A program made the position numbers and the translations under genes. A DNA stretch of 64,000 nucleotides, from contig CATIUR010000003.1 of NCBI GenBank assembly GCA_949592205.1, positions 156,368,759 to 156,432,758 on the forward strand, in the 5' to 3' direction. Shown in pieces: positions 22,901-36,089 of the stretch. Source of the stretch: Helichrysum umbraculigerum. Lineage: Eukaryota > Streptophyta > Magnoliopsida > Asterales > Asteraceae. The notes beneath the pieces are model-generated. The model was not told the DNA's origin. It was given only the letters and a program-made list of their open reading frames with translations, and searched no databases. Numbering within the stretch: the first letter of the stretch is position 1; every line of letters begins with the position of its first letter.

Positions 22901-24000
22901 TTTACCAAAAAAAGTAAATGTACAAGTGGAAAAAAGTACGTATAAGAGTTCGAGCGAACTCTTTTTTAGCTGTCATCAATTACCTCCTACTTGACCTTTA
23001 ATTGGTTCACTTAAAACTACCACAAGTCCACTATTAACCACTTCAAAGTGACTAGACCAACTGACCAAGTGAGCAACCCATTACCACCAGAGTATATAGA
23101 GCATATAGACAAAATTAAAAGAATGTCACCCCCTAGTAATTTAATCTTAATGCAAATGGACCCTTCAAATAAGTAGAAGTAACAACAAAATATATACTAT
23201 AAGTACATGTATATCAAATTAGATACCACCAAAAAAGGACCCTGAATTGTCTGCAATTGTATAGAGCCTATTTTAATTTTGAAAAGGACACATCAAATCA
23301 AAATATTAAATACCAATGGCTATAAGTTGTGATTGATGGATGAATGAAAACTTTGGAACAATTCGTGAAATTATATTTGGTAGCTTTTTCCAGAGCTAAA
23401 ATCCTCAATCCTAGAGGCATGCTGTTACACTATGTTGTACATCATGCAGTACATTAATTTGAATTTGCAATTCTTGACTCTGGAAAAATGGCTACCTTCG
23501 TATTGGTATTAAACATTTGCTGGCCCACATATAAGAGTACACAGTAAGCACCAAACAAGAATCTTTATGTTTTTTTCATTATTAATTAAGTAGCTTTCAT
23601 TTTTAAAGACCAGACCATATTGGTATAAAAAAATAATAATAATAATTTATGAATTAATAGAAACTAATTTATGTAATCAGATAGATATATATCACATGAA
23701 GTGATTAAACTTAAGGTTATCTAATCAACAAACATTGACTTTCAAAACAAAATAAAAAAAGTTATACATGTACCAAGAAACAGAACTTACATTATTATGT
23801 AGTCTTTGAGTGTGCCATCACATTCACCACCAGATTGTGGGCCCACATTTGCTGTGAATTCCAGTATTTACTCTGCCAGTCCACACACAAAGAGGCTTGG
23901 ATCCAACCCTGCACTTTTTTGTAACGAAAAGACCCATGTCTTGTTTTTACTCAGAAACACAAAAAGAGTCAAAAGTCAAACCACAAACAATGATCAATTC
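19928..24000. other. Long AT-rich intergenic region, no gene recognised
   Basis: The first part may be the 3' portion of the MIR166 primary transcript. T-runs occur at about 20120-20131 and 20960-20980. Short open frames have no domain content. A GTGGGCCCAC box lies near 23837. I see no coding region, RNA hairpin or clear transposon ends. Confidence 0.5.
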
Positions 24001-24308
24001 TGAGTTAGCAATGAGCATTGATAAGGGGGGCTAGAAAGGGTGCATCAACAACTATTGTACAAGTGCTGGCTTATTTTCAATGAAATGTACAAGACATTGA
24101 TGTTTTCGCTGACATTAACCAATTGATTCACAAAAGTTGTGATTAATTAGCATACTCTTAAACCACTTTTACTAGCAGTAACGTAATACCCTATACAGAT
24201 GTTATATACTGCTCATATAATAATACAAGTGATATCAGAAAGACGAGTAAACATGAATATGTATAAGTGCTACATCGAAGCACTTTGTGTGGTGTGAGCA
24301 TTCAACTA
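24001..24308 (-). other. Probable PIP5K 3' UTR and downstream DNA
   Basis: This is the region immediately downstream of the minus-strand PIP5K stop codon. The poly(A) site is not defined. Confidence 0.4.
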
Positions 24309-27300
24309 TTAAGTACTAGCCGGGAAAACCTTCTCCAGGAAATTAAAGAAACGTTTGGAGTAAAACTTGGGATCAGCAACAGATATTGCCATAGGATCGT
24401 GTCGCGCGGATTTATAGGCATGTTCTATTTTCTTTCTCATGTTATATTCCTGAAGTATATCAATTATACCGAGATAGAGAACAACATCATAGACCTCAAA
24501 AAGCTCAGCTTCTGAGGAGCCTGAAACGTCCGGTGAGACCTTATGATTTGCCTGTGCTGGCATGTTCACACCTAATTGCACCCGTAACCTGAAAGGGGGT
24601 TTCAAGGGATTAGGTAAGATAAGCAGAGGTACTAAATGAAACTAGGGACTACACTACTTGGTCATTTTGCTGAATCTTGCTTTAATTTAATGCAACAAAT
24701 TTAACATAAGACCCCTTTTAAAAAAATGGTAAAATGGGCATGTTGGGTACCCGGTTTGGTTGAAACATGTATAATTTTAATATGATTTGAAACAGGCTGG
24801 GTCCGGTTGAGTTTACTCGCAAGCACTTTTTTGACCGTTTATACTATAAATATTAATGAAATCATTACAATTACAAAAAAAATCTAGACTGTTGAGATAA
24901 ACTGACTTAGGAGGTTGTATACATTGATAATAAATTTTGGACAACTTTTAACCCATTCTCTTCTCGACTATTTTTTCTCCTTGACGCGGTTGAGATAGAA
25001 AGTACCCTAAATCAACCCATTCAAAAGTAACTCGGTAAAAAATGTCACCTCTAAGAACAATGTTCATATGCACTTAGGCAGCCTTGCACAGTTTGCAAAG
25101 ATGTTTCAGTGACTTAAACCATAACCTTTTAGTCTCAAATCAGGAAAGAGTTTCCTTACTCATGGCTACAGGCTTCACCTGTAATTTGAATATAAAGGGT
25201 AGGGCGCACTACCTCTTATATCCAACTTATGAATGAGGCATGGAGCTATGAGTAAGAGATCTAGCTCAAGGACTCAACTGAAAAGAAATGGCTCAAATGA
25301 GTAGGAAGTCATTTGATGTGTATTCAAATATATATAATTAATAGTAATCTAAGATCGTATTACAAAAGGTTAACCGCTTTAAAAAAAAATAGACTTCTTA
25401 ATCATATTTAGCACAATATATATTTATAATGTTTGGAAGACAAATAAAGAAGTCTTTGTAGTTGGCCCAACTCGTCATCTATGTCTATTTCGCCACCTCT
25501 ATTTAAGTGTTAATTTTTGCGTATACTCATCACATCTTAGCCTTGAGTATGTACATAACAGATTGTGTCAATCTCTCCAAGGAAATAACATTCATAATGC
25601 AGTCTATCTGTCTGATAAAAACGAGCAGATACAATACCTTGCAGTACCAGGAAGAAGGAGATCAACTTCCGTGTCCCCTACCGAAAATGCTTTCAAGGTA
25701 CTTCCTCTTATGTGAGGACCTGGTGCAGTATTTACAGAACTCGGTTCATGCGTCACTAGGAGAAGTCCCTTAGGAGGAATTGAAAAGTCCGTGTGACGAT
25801 TTGAACCTAAGAAGAGCACAAGAGATCTATAAATTAACATCTAAGCTAGAATATGAAAGAAAAGATTAAAGATGTGCGCATGGTTGCATAGTAGAGAAAT
25901 AATGAAACCACATCATTCCATGTCTCAGGAAGTGCAAGTGACATGGTATATCACAGTAGTGAGAATCGCACACCAAAAGATAGCAAGATTATGAACTAAA
26001 GATTTATTTCCTAACGTATCAGTTTATTATCACACAGTTAACATAATCTGCTAACGTGCAAGGGTATTGTATCCCCTTCTTCCTGATACTACAAGACAAG
26101 TATCTACTATTCACTTGTTCTTTGTCAAACTATAAGACAAGAACACTTGTAATTGTTTTGAAGAGATTGACACAGATACTTAGATGTACATGCTCATGGA
26201 TAAAATGGGATGAATATATGTAACTGTTACCACATAAAAATATTCAAATAAAGGTGGCAAAATAAGCATGTTGGGTAACGGGTTGGGCCAACCACGACTT
26301 TCTTTACTTTTTTTATCCGTCTTATATCATATAAGCATTTTGACAGAGTCACGGACTGGCGAATATAATATAGATTGTCACAAGCTTAAGCATTAATCTA
26401 GAAACTTACCATCATCAGCAGGAGTTTTCTGAGGCCTGTGGAAGGCATCTGGTGGTTCTAGGAGAGTCTTCAAATGCTCAGGAGCTCTAAAATGCAATCC
26501 TAGAAGAAGGCTATAATCTATAATTCGTTGAGATTCTAAAAACACAGAGTCTAGATAGATTTGTCTGCAGAAATTTGAGAGGTAAGTAGAGAGTCGGTAT
26601 AAACCGTAGTACAAAGGGAACTAAAAAAAACTTCAAAAGATTAAACTTACTTGAAAAGCGCATCACGCAATGATTTGTCCATATCGAAATCATAAGCAAG
26701 ATCAAGGTCTTTTAATGTGGTACCCTCTTCAATATCATCCCTGTTTGTACTTCTTCCATGATAAGAACCCTTTAAATCATAACGACGGTGTATCCGCAGT
26801 TCTGTATAAAACATATTTCCCATGACCACGAACTGTACCTAAAAGTGAAAATAGAACAAAATAAATTATAATGACCATGATGAACTATATAGACCAGAAT
26901 AAGTAGATAAAAGGTCAAATACCTTCTTGCCACCTCTGAGCGTAATTTCATGAAGCCCATAGAACTTAGTGATCAGAGTGTTATCATGCGCGCTTACATG
27001 TTTGTAATAGCTAGGAAGCATCCTCAGCAAAACCTACCAAATACCATGAAACAATATCAACAATTTATACTCTAATTTAAAAAAAAATAAAAATTGCACA
27101 CGTTCTAAGCCACGTAAAAAAGTGACAGCTAGACTAACATATTATGAAATATGAATATACTAAAATTACAATCAACAGTATCCAAATCCAAACCTACACG
27201 ACATTCATTGTATCAGGACACATATTCCCCAAGGTACCAAAAAGAAGCTGAGAAGATCAAGTGCTATGAATGGCCATGTACCCATAACAGGCTCTATAGC

Positions 27301-29691
27301 CAAATACCACAAGTCATTCAACCAACAAACAAACTGGCTGTTACATCCAGCATTCCTATGTTACTATGTCTCTCTACATATTAATCAACATGAACCTGTG
27401 CCAATCATTTTTTGTTTGACCTTATGCTTGAAAGACCATATGGATAGGAAACTAACTTTATTGTAGTTGCTACTCATTTCGTGGCATGCAAAGGTGATAT
27501 CAATGACTTATTGAGGGAGCAGTGCAAATATGATAAACGAAGGCATTAAAGACACACACATACGTGCAAGCGCATGCCTTATAGACACACCCTCCAAGTT
27601 GTGCAAAGAGAAAAGGAGAATACATGTATATACAATGTAAAAAAAAACAAAGGCCACCACACATGTCCTCGTGAATTCAAACCTTTAGCTCGGAGGTTCT
27701 TAAAGTTTTGATCACAAATTTGTCATCATGAGAGACATAGAAGAGGCTGCCACTTTTCCCTGGAGAAGAAAGCTCTCTTAAACCATCATCCCCACATATG
27801 GACATCATATAATCTGCAGCATCTAACTTGAACATCTCCCTCAAATTACTGAAAAATGAACTCCGTTGAGATGTATTCAGACTAAACAAACATCAATAAA
27901 ACATAAACAATAGTGTATTGTATAAAAGTTCCTAACACATCAATGATACTTGAATTAATTTGACACAAAGCATGATTCTCCTCACCCACAATATCCTTGT
28001 CCTTATAACCACAAGACATCAAGAATGGAGACGAGGTTCATTACATAGATCCCATTATAGATAGGAACTTTCACAAACATGTCTGTGACAACTAGTAAGG
28101 GATGTTCAATATTTTAATTAACCATGCTACTAGAGCCGACAAGATGAAAAACAATCACTTATTGGCTCCAGCGTATTCTCAACACATGCTTATGTCACGT
28201 AGTAAAATGAACCATGCATGCCTTAACCCCTGTCTAGTAGACTCTTCATGTTTATGTTAATGTAGCCCATTATTGTTTTCATTAGCCTATATAAATCAAT
28301 GACCCTACTCACTGTTAAAAAATATGAGCTTATAACTGAGGAAGGGTAAGAGGTTGCCACTACTTAAAAATATTGAGCATGATCATATGTCCTCCAAAAA
28401 TGTAGAGGAAAAATAAAGATGTATGCCATCACCAGCTAAACAAGTACCTGAAGACCATAGGACAATAGTCTTTCCAATAGAAATTGACAGAAGAGTGTGG
28501 AGGTGTTAATTGTGAGCCTTTCCTGGGGAAATACATCCTTATTCTTGCCCGTTCTCCAAAATCAGAATGTCTCACTTCACGCAGAGGAACTGGTGTAATT
28601 TTGCCAACCGTGTACCTGAAAATCAAAACATGAGCTTGGTAACAATAAGAACTAGAGTCACCTTATATAATTAAGTTGGGCTAAAAGCAAGAATAAATGA
28701 CCTGGAACCGAAAGTTGGTATGTGAAATTGTAAAAGTTAGAAATTTTAAAATAGTACGTGATTTTAAGGATTCATGGGAAATAAGCATCATCTCCCATAT
28801 GGTATAACAGTTCAGTGTTCATACAAAGAGTGTGTTTGGCAACAACGGGCTGGAGCTAGGGGCTGGAGCTGGAGCTTGGGACTGGAGCTGGGGCTTGAGC
28901 TTCTATTCAAAAGCCACTTCAAAAATCTTCTTGTTTAAGGGCTTCTGGGGGCTTATTTTTTCAAGAAGCCCCATTTTTTTTGTGTTGTCAAACAAGGCTT
29001 ATGGCTGGGGCTTATTAAAAATGGAAGCTCAAGCCCCTAAAAGCCCCTCTTCCAAACACATCCAAATACTAAATACCATATTGTAGACAAAAAGAAATCA
29101 TTTGCGTGTGCATTGTACATGGATAAGGTATTGGTAATGCAATTTTCTACATGATCTGTCATGGATTTGGTACAAACTTTAGGCTCCGAAAACCAGAAAA
29201 TCAGAGAGAAGTATTGATCACACCCAACAGACAAAGGGAACGACACATAATAAAAATGGGTCGATAAGAAAAGAGATTCGGAGAAGACTTTTTAATCAAT
29301 AGCAAATTAGCAATGAAAACCAAAATAAATATTTAACCAAGAAAATCACCACTCAGAACTCAGTTAGAGTATCGATGTGTAAAAGGTTCTTTGTTTGTTC
29401 TGTTAGGTCAAGGCAAGTGATAGGTCTTACTTATGTGCAGCTTGTGGTAGCGTCCTACTGAATTGAAGTCTTATGTTAATGTTTATAATAAGTTAACACA
29501 CGAAGTGCACCACTTAAAAATAAATCCTAAACTAGATCCATCAAATAATTCTGGTGCATGAACATAGTTTTTACATACATCTTCTCCATATAAAAGATAG
29601 ACTCCAGGGTATTCCGTATACGGAGTATACAATTTTGTAAAATATTTAACTAAGTATTGTACAAATGATAAATCTCACAGAATCTCTTTCT

Positions 29692-29766
<75 letters not shown>

Positions 29767-30972
29767 TGTGTGTGTGTGGGTGTGGGTGTGTTTCCTATTT
29801 GTTTGGTGTCTTGATTATAGTTTGTACTTACACCACCCAAGTACAGATCACCATAGAAGGTATTGACCATGAATAAGGTATGGGATTCACGTTCAGTTCA
29901 CGTACCTGATACCTAGTTGCAGATTAAGCATCAGATAGTAGCTTTTATGGCCTTCAAAAATGTCCGCAAATGACTTCTTTTTCACTTCCTTGGTATGAAA
30001 TTTGCGTTGTTGTCCCCTTATGTGTGACGATCCAACATCATTCTTAGTATTTTCGTTGATCAAAACTCCTTGAATGTATTCTCTTTCATAGACTACAGTA
30101 CTATTAGCATCTACTTCACTTTTTCCTTCATCAGAGCTATGAGATAACATGTCAGTATTATTGTCAAATGCAGAGAACTCCCTTGCAGAATCCCCAATGC
30201 TACCATCTATTTCCAACGATACTCTCTTGCTTGACATTCGACTCGAGTCTCTGAAAATTCCATTAATGGAAATCTTCTCTGATAGGCTACGGCCTATACT
30301 TCGTTTCCTATCCCTGAACCGCTCTGACCTGAAGGAAGAATTAGGAGATATGCGAACTTTTTTGTTGCCTAAACTTCTTGAAGACTGGCACCTACTTCCT
30401 GCAGGATAAAATGTGCCTTGTCCATCCTTGAGGCCCTTGGTCCACATTCCAAAATAATAACTACCATCCGCAAACCTATAAACACCTGACCCTTGCCTAC
30501 ACCCATTGGACCAATAACCATCAAACAGATCACCATTCAGCCATTTCATCACTCCTCTACCACACATAGATCCAGCTTTCCAATTTCCAATATACATGTT
30601 TCCATTACACCAAGCATATTTACCACTACCTTCATGCATTCCCTCTTTCCAAGAACCATCATAAATATCAGAATTACTATACTGCTTTCTTCCAAGCCCA
30701 TGTTGATTGTTCAACCTCCACGAGCCAGCGTATGTAGACCCATCTGGATTATTCAATGTGCCAAAACCATCAAGGTAGCCCGCAGAAAACTCACCCTCAT
30801 AATTTGCTCCAGATGACCATGTGATCTGTCCCATCCCGGTCATTTTTCCTGCTTCCCAATCACCCTCATAAACTGTACCATCTGACCATGTGTATTTACC
30901 CCTGCCATGGGGAATCATTCCCTTGACATTACCAACGTACACATCTCCATTTAGAATGATCTCCATGCTCAT
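24309..30972 (-). CDS. PIP5K: MORN-repeat phosphatidylinositol-4-phosphate 5-kinase
   Basis: Coding exons in transcript order: 30972-29906, 28615-28448, 27848-27683, 27033-26923, 26838-26651, 26564-26410, 25806-25638 and 24588-24309. All have GT-AG borders and consistent phases, giving 767 residues, normal for plant type B PIP5Ks. Residues about 7-195 hold eight MORN repeats ([19 protein letters not shown] is typical). A basic Ser-rich linker follows. The kinase core runs from about residue 340: [20 protein letters not shown] (nucleotide loop and lysine), YDLKGS, the catalytic [13 protein letters not shown], and near the C-terminus the activation-loop motif [12 protein letters not shown]. The enzyme makes PI(4,5)P2 from PI4P at the plasma membrane, where MORN repeats contribute to membrane binding and regulation (family knowledge). 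The start is the first ATG after the splice acceptor. The N-terminal [12 protein letters not shown] resembles PIP5K9, but the subgroup is uncertain. Confidence 0.95.
28829..29064. mobile_element. Intronic MITE in PIP5K
   Basis: It lies in the intron between coding exons 1 and 2. It starts GAGTGTGTTTGGCAAC and ends CTTCCAAACACATCC, with GCTGGAGCT repeats on one side and AAGCCCC/GGGGCTT inverted pairs inside. No confident duplication was found. Confidence 0.55.
29695..29778. repeat. (AG)35 microsatellite followed by (TG)7
   Basis: There are 35 uninterrupted AG dinucleotides (29695-29764) followed by seven TG units, in the first coding-region intron of PIP5K. Open frames reading Ser-Leu repeats over this stretch are artefacts. 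Confidence 0.97.
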
Positions 30973-31127
30973 TCTGAAAACATGAGATATACAGAATAGA
31001 GCATTATCAGATTTATTATAATAAAACTTGCAGATGGTTTTTCAAGCCTCGGCCAAGTTATTTTCCAGAAAGAAGAAAAAAATTTGTCTCTCAAAACGAA
31101 ATAGATGATGAAAATTTGGCACAGTAC

Positions 31128-31176
31128 CTGTAATTTCTTTTCGGAACAAGTCAAAGCTAACTGATAGGGGGCAGAC
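31128..31176 (-). other. PIP5K 5' UTR exon 2
   Basis: On the minus strand CTTTTCAG precedes GTCTGCCCCC at 31176, and AAATTACAG at 31128 is followed by GTACTG. This gives a 49-base non-coding exon with no ATG, then an intron to the acceptor TTTTCAG just before the start-codon exon at 30973. Confidence 0.55.
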
Positions 31177-32749
31177 CTGAAAAGTTAAGTGTCAGACATT
31201 TCCGTAGTTGGGAATGAAAATAAGGTACAGTACATGCATACTATTATCATGAATGCATTTTAAAACTAATGCTGTGATGTGAAATGAATGCTTCGAGGAT
31301 CTTATCTAGTGGTCCATTTACATATTCCAATTAAGGAAGATACTTCTAGACAATCGCTAAGAGATTTTTTTCTCCACATCATAGACGTATCTTTTTTTAT
31401 GGCATAATCTCTTGTGAGCTTGGTCAAGTAACAAGACATAAAATCTACTATATGCAACAACTATTATATGAGCAGATATACAGAACTATTATTGTTCTAT
31501 GAAGATTGCAACTATGACTGCTCTATCACAAGATTGTACCCATTGAAATAACAATAACAACCAATAGATGGAACGTAATTTCCTATCACTTTATTCCTGT
31601 AACAACCCGTCTTACATGGATAGAAAGACAAATATTCAAGCACCTTACAAAATCAAAGCTTTGCGCTCTTATTGCTTTGGCGTGTTACAAATCTTATTGC
31701 TAGGAAACTTCAAGCACATGGTATAGACAGTTTCAGAAGTCTGAACCAGTAAACAAACGACTTACTAATCCCGCGATATTTATAGCAAATGAAACTCAAG
31801 GAGAAGATGTCTACAATACCAGAAAGCATGTAAGAAGCTTGCAAATAGGTAAAGCTGAATTCAGAAACTGTTTGTTTCTTAAATATATCTACTTACATCG
31901 TATAGAGTATAGAATAGTTCAACCTTTGACTTCGGCACATAGTATAAAGACAGCAGCTGAATACTAATACATTATAATAAGTGTTTTTGGGCATATATAG
32001 CATTTGAGAGACTAATTATTAGTTTATTATTAAAAAAACCACATGTGCCACACTAAAGATGTAGGGGAGTAATATATTATTTCAATCAGGATATGAACAT
32101 AGCAATTCCAATCAAAATCAATTTTGACTTCTCAAAAAAAAAATAGCCCTAATAACCCCAATGGAACAATGTACGTAATACAAATGATCATTTTATTATA
32201 TTCTATCGGATTACTAAGCAGTACATGTTTGAACACTTAAAGAATATGTATAGATTGAGACATAGCTATATAGTATTAAGTAATCCTTATCAATTCTTTT
32301 AAAATAATAATCAAATCTGCAATTTTGGAAGTTTCAAGGCTTTCAATACCATATACATAACATTCCAATGACGCAACGGCTCTTGAATATTGACTAATGA
32401 GTAATAATTAAGTTAAACCATTCAACAGTCCACCTTCAACATTTCTGCTACAGTAGTTTAATTTATTTCCAAAATTCATGAACATTATAGTTTTCTACAG
32501 TATTATCTATGTATTCTAAATCCTACAACTTCAGTTTAGCTACAATTTCGATACACAGAGAATGCAGAATACGAAATCCTAAATGAACTAGGGTTCTCTA
32601 ATGATTCATCGTTATATATGATCGAAGCTAAATTTGCAGAAACTATATACTTCACTGATATTACGAACAAAATAGTGAATAACGCAATTCAATCTTACGA
32701 AACATATATATCTATATATATACATATGAAATGAAATTGAAGAAATAAC

Positions 32750-32830
32750 CTGTTCAATTCCGGTGCGAAATTGATATCCTGCCGTTGAGGAGGTTTTTCA
32801 GAGGGAGGGAGGGAGGGTTTTTCAGGAATT
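32750..32830 (-). other. PIP5K 5' UTR exon 1 and start region (approximate)
   Basis: On the minus strand a CCCTCCCTCCCTCTG-type pyrimidine stretch runs into a GAATTGAACAG donor followed by GTTATT at 32749. This is typical of a plant first exon in the 5' UTR. The upstream limit is a guess. The intron down to 31177 is about 1.57 kb with no other feature seen. Confidence 0.4.
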
Positions 32831-32989
32831 TTTTGAGAGGGAGAATATTGGTTTTAACTTTTTATTTTTGGGGAATAATAGAGTAGAATACGTCGCAAGT
32901 ATGCAAATTGGTGTCTGGTGAAAAAGATGACCGTTAGATGAAGGATCAACGGTTGGATGTATTTTTCTGGTCCTTTTCGCCGACTATAT

Positions 32990-34125
32990 CCCGACGCAAG
33001 GCATATAGTGAAAGGTGTTTTGAATTCAAGTTTCGATTATTTTTCTACTTTTCTTTTTTATAGACAAATAAATAAATAAATGTAATCGTTACATTTCAAT
33101 AAAATATCTATACTAATATATAAAAAATTTGAGACAAAGATTTAAAAAGAGTAACACTAAATTACTATTTTATCCTCTTAACTATCTTATTCAACTTTGA
33201 AACACATATATTAAATGCAATTTATTATAAAATTAATATATTATATATCATAATTAATTTCGGTCACAAAATATGTAACCCACTATTTATTTGTCATATT
33301 TATATATGATGTAACTTACGTAAAAATTAACATTATAAAGAGTCTAACACATAGTACAAACAATTTTGCTAAATGTACATACATTTAAGTCATATGACAT
33401 TTAATATTGACATTCATTAATAATTATATTGAAACTTAAATAATATTAAACACAAACTAATCTATCAGTTAACTAAGATATTAATATTATTTATTATCAT
33501 CAACATGATACTTAAACTTAATTAAGAAAATGTTAGAAGTTTATTCTACAAACACCTAAAAATAATCAAAATTATCATAACAAACAATCAAAATTATTAT
33601 TCTACATTTTTAAATAACACAACAATTAATGTAAATAATACAAACACCTAAAATAACGATTTATCAAATTATTGTAACAATTATCTATCTAATTGTCTTA
33701 ATAATAAGATTGCATATTTGTAAGTTAATATTTGTAAGATTTCAATTAATATAATTAGGAGTGTTAATTAAAGTTAAATTAGATTAGGGGGTTTAGATTT
33801 GCTGGTCATATATTCCCAACATGGACCCAACTAACATGATAAACGGGTCAAAATAACACATACACAAAAAGACCTGTAATGCACGGTAAACAGGTTGATA
33901 GGTTGACAGATTGTAATTTAAGAAAAAATTATTCGGAGTTTGTGGCTTAACTTGTTGACTCCAACTTAGGTGCGCGAAACATGCCGAGTAAATTAAAATG
34001 GTTGACAGTTTTTGGGTTAACGTGTTCAGATTTGTGGGTCAAAGGTTCTCAACATAAACCCGAACTACGGTGAACGGGCTAACAGATCAAAATTAACTAA
34101 TATGACACGACCCGTATAACCTATT
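32990..34125. other. AT-rich intergenic DNA with a Helitron-like 5' terminus
   Basis: TCTATACTAATATATAAAAA at about 33107, preceded by A, resembles Helitron 5' ends. No matching CTRRT end was found downstream, so the call stays open. The rest (33130-34120) is AT-rich, with GGGTCAAA-type phrases near 33840-34110 that recur in introns of this window. Confidence 0.35.
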
Positions 34126-34606
34126 GTAACACCTCCGAATTTTTTTAAGGTATTATTTTAATAAACGTAGAAATAATAATTCTAAATTATTACTATTAGT
34201 TGTGTAAAGTAATAATAACTGCGAATGGCTTTCAAGTTCTAGACAATAATATTAGGAGGGGTTAGAAGTAGACATGTTTAATAGTTGAGGGGAGTAATTT
34301 AAATAAAATTCACATACATACATACATATGCATCGACATATAGACATACATATCCATACTTGAGAGAAATTAAGTTCCAGAAGCTTGAAGAAGGAAAAGG
34401 AAATCACAAGGAACAAAAGGGGAAGCCAAAATCAGTTCCAAATCACTTAATTAAATCCACAGAAGTTAAAGTTATCATCTCTTGATCATCTCTATCACTA
34501 GGTATGTGTATATTCTTGCCAATTTAGCCTAGAAAGTGAGTAATAAGGGGGGGGGGGGGGGGGGGGGGTTTGAGTTAGGATTGTTTGTAAAATGAAATTG
34601 ATGGTA
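34126..34606 (+). mobile_element. Possible start of an older chromovirus LTR (host of later insertions)
   Basis: TGTAACACCTCCGAATTTTT at 34126 looks like a chromovirus LTR start. The sequence continues, apparently, beyond the GAGTA duplication at 47486. A run of 22 G lies at 34547-34568. The LTR cannot be followed to a clear end. Confidence 0.4.
34547..34568. repeat. 22-base poly-G run
   Basis: G runs without interruption from 34547 to 34568. Length in the assembly may be unreliable. Confidence 0.85.
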
Positions 34607-35888
34607 GAGTATGGCACACCTCCAAATTCGTACAACGGAAGCAATGCGGGTTGGGGCGCGACTAATCAAGTAATCACAGCACAAAGATACAACAAACAAC
34701 CTCTAAATGAGACGTTTGAAAAATAGTTACATTTCCATATATATAAGAGTTTGAAAACACAATGTTTTCGGTACAAAAGTATAAATTCCTAGAGTTCGCG
34801 TATAGAACGGGAGATTTTATTACATAACAAGTTTAAAAAAATTAATGCTAAAAAATCTCTGTAAATGCAGTGTAGAAATCATGCGACTCTAGCTAATGTG
34901 GCCTGGAGTAAACCTACTCCGTGCGTGTACTTGATAATACATGCTAAAAAGGGTCAACACGAATGTTGGTGAATCTCACAGGTTTAGAAGTAAATAAGTA
35001 ATTTGAACACAAGATTTTTATCATCGTTGCACGTATGCGAAAACATGTATTTGCAGCCAAGCAAATAGTAAGTATGTATGTATATACCGTTGCCATAGTC
35101 GAAGCTTAACCCGTAAATAAGTAAAGTACAACCAAATACCGTATAGTGCCCCCGCGAGTGCCTAATCCAAACACTCGTACGAAACAAATAAAAGTCGCCC
35201 GTTTATACGGAACGGTTCGTGGTAGCGCTACTACCCCGGGCGGGGAGGGTCAGTCCCTAATGGATCCATTAACTAATATTCGCGCTTAAGTCCATAACTA
35301 ACGAAACTATGATGGAGGGACTTCAGTGGATTAGTAAGTAACTCATGCAAGCCCGTATAAAAAGTAAGTAAATCAGCACTTGTGTTCATGTAAAAGCAGT
35401 TAAGCATTGTATCTCACCCCATAGTAGAAAAACAGTAAAATTGGGGCTGTAAGACTCACCTGAGTCTTTGCAAGTAAGCGTTTAAGTTAATAAACGTGTA
35501 TCCGAAAGCAATAATCAATCTGTTGGTTCTCCGAACCCGCGACCCTCTAATGCCCTAAGCACATAAGGTTGTATGTAAGTGGATGTCTCGAGAGACCATC
35601 TATGCTAGTTGTCCACTCAACTAGTTATGTCCAAGTGGTTATTCGTTTGTTTAATTAAAAACGTTTGCGGCCCGTTGGTGAAGTTTGGGTATGTAATAAT
35701 AATTCCTGAAGACATTATTATTAAGTTTCGTTTCGTTTCGGTGTATACTTATAAGGTAAATATATTGCATATTCGAGTAGTGTCGTATATAGTTAAATAA
35801 TTGTTGCGCGAAGTCGAGACTTGGTGGTAAGAAGTATTTTTAAACCTTCTGTTTTAGGCGACACTCAAAGCGATACTCGGATTGGGTT

Positions 35889-36089
35889 GCGACACTGAGG
35901 TCAGTGTCGCTTAGTATGAAATTCTGATAAGTGGCGACACTCGGAGTTAGTGTCGCTTAATGCGACATTCGGATGTTGCGGCACTCGGTTGAGTGTTGCT
36001 AAGTGTAATAAATCAAAAGAATTGCGGCACTTGGGTTAGTTACGCAGATGGCAAAATTCAAATAGTGGCGACACTCGTTCGAGTGTCGC
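35889..36089 (-). repeat. Array of five GCGACACT/AGTGTCGC hairpins, ~45-bp period
   Basis: Inverted repeats lie at 35889-35910, 35934-35956, 35978-35999, 36024-36045 and 36068-36089. The best copies read GCGACACT ... AGTGTCGC with an 8-bp stem and 6-7 base loop. The middle two are degenerate. Start-to-start spacing is 44-46 bases throughout. Related half-motifs flank the array (GGCGACACT near 35857, TGTCGCAG near 36131). Confidence 0.9.

Noticed and set aside
29646..29870. 74-codon minus-strand frame with Ser-Leu repeats
   Set aside because: It is a translation of the (AG)n microsatellite in an intron.
34547..34568. Poly-G as a telomeric or quadruplex element
   Set aside because: It is a single homopolymer with no repeat unit, and its length may be a sequencing artefact.
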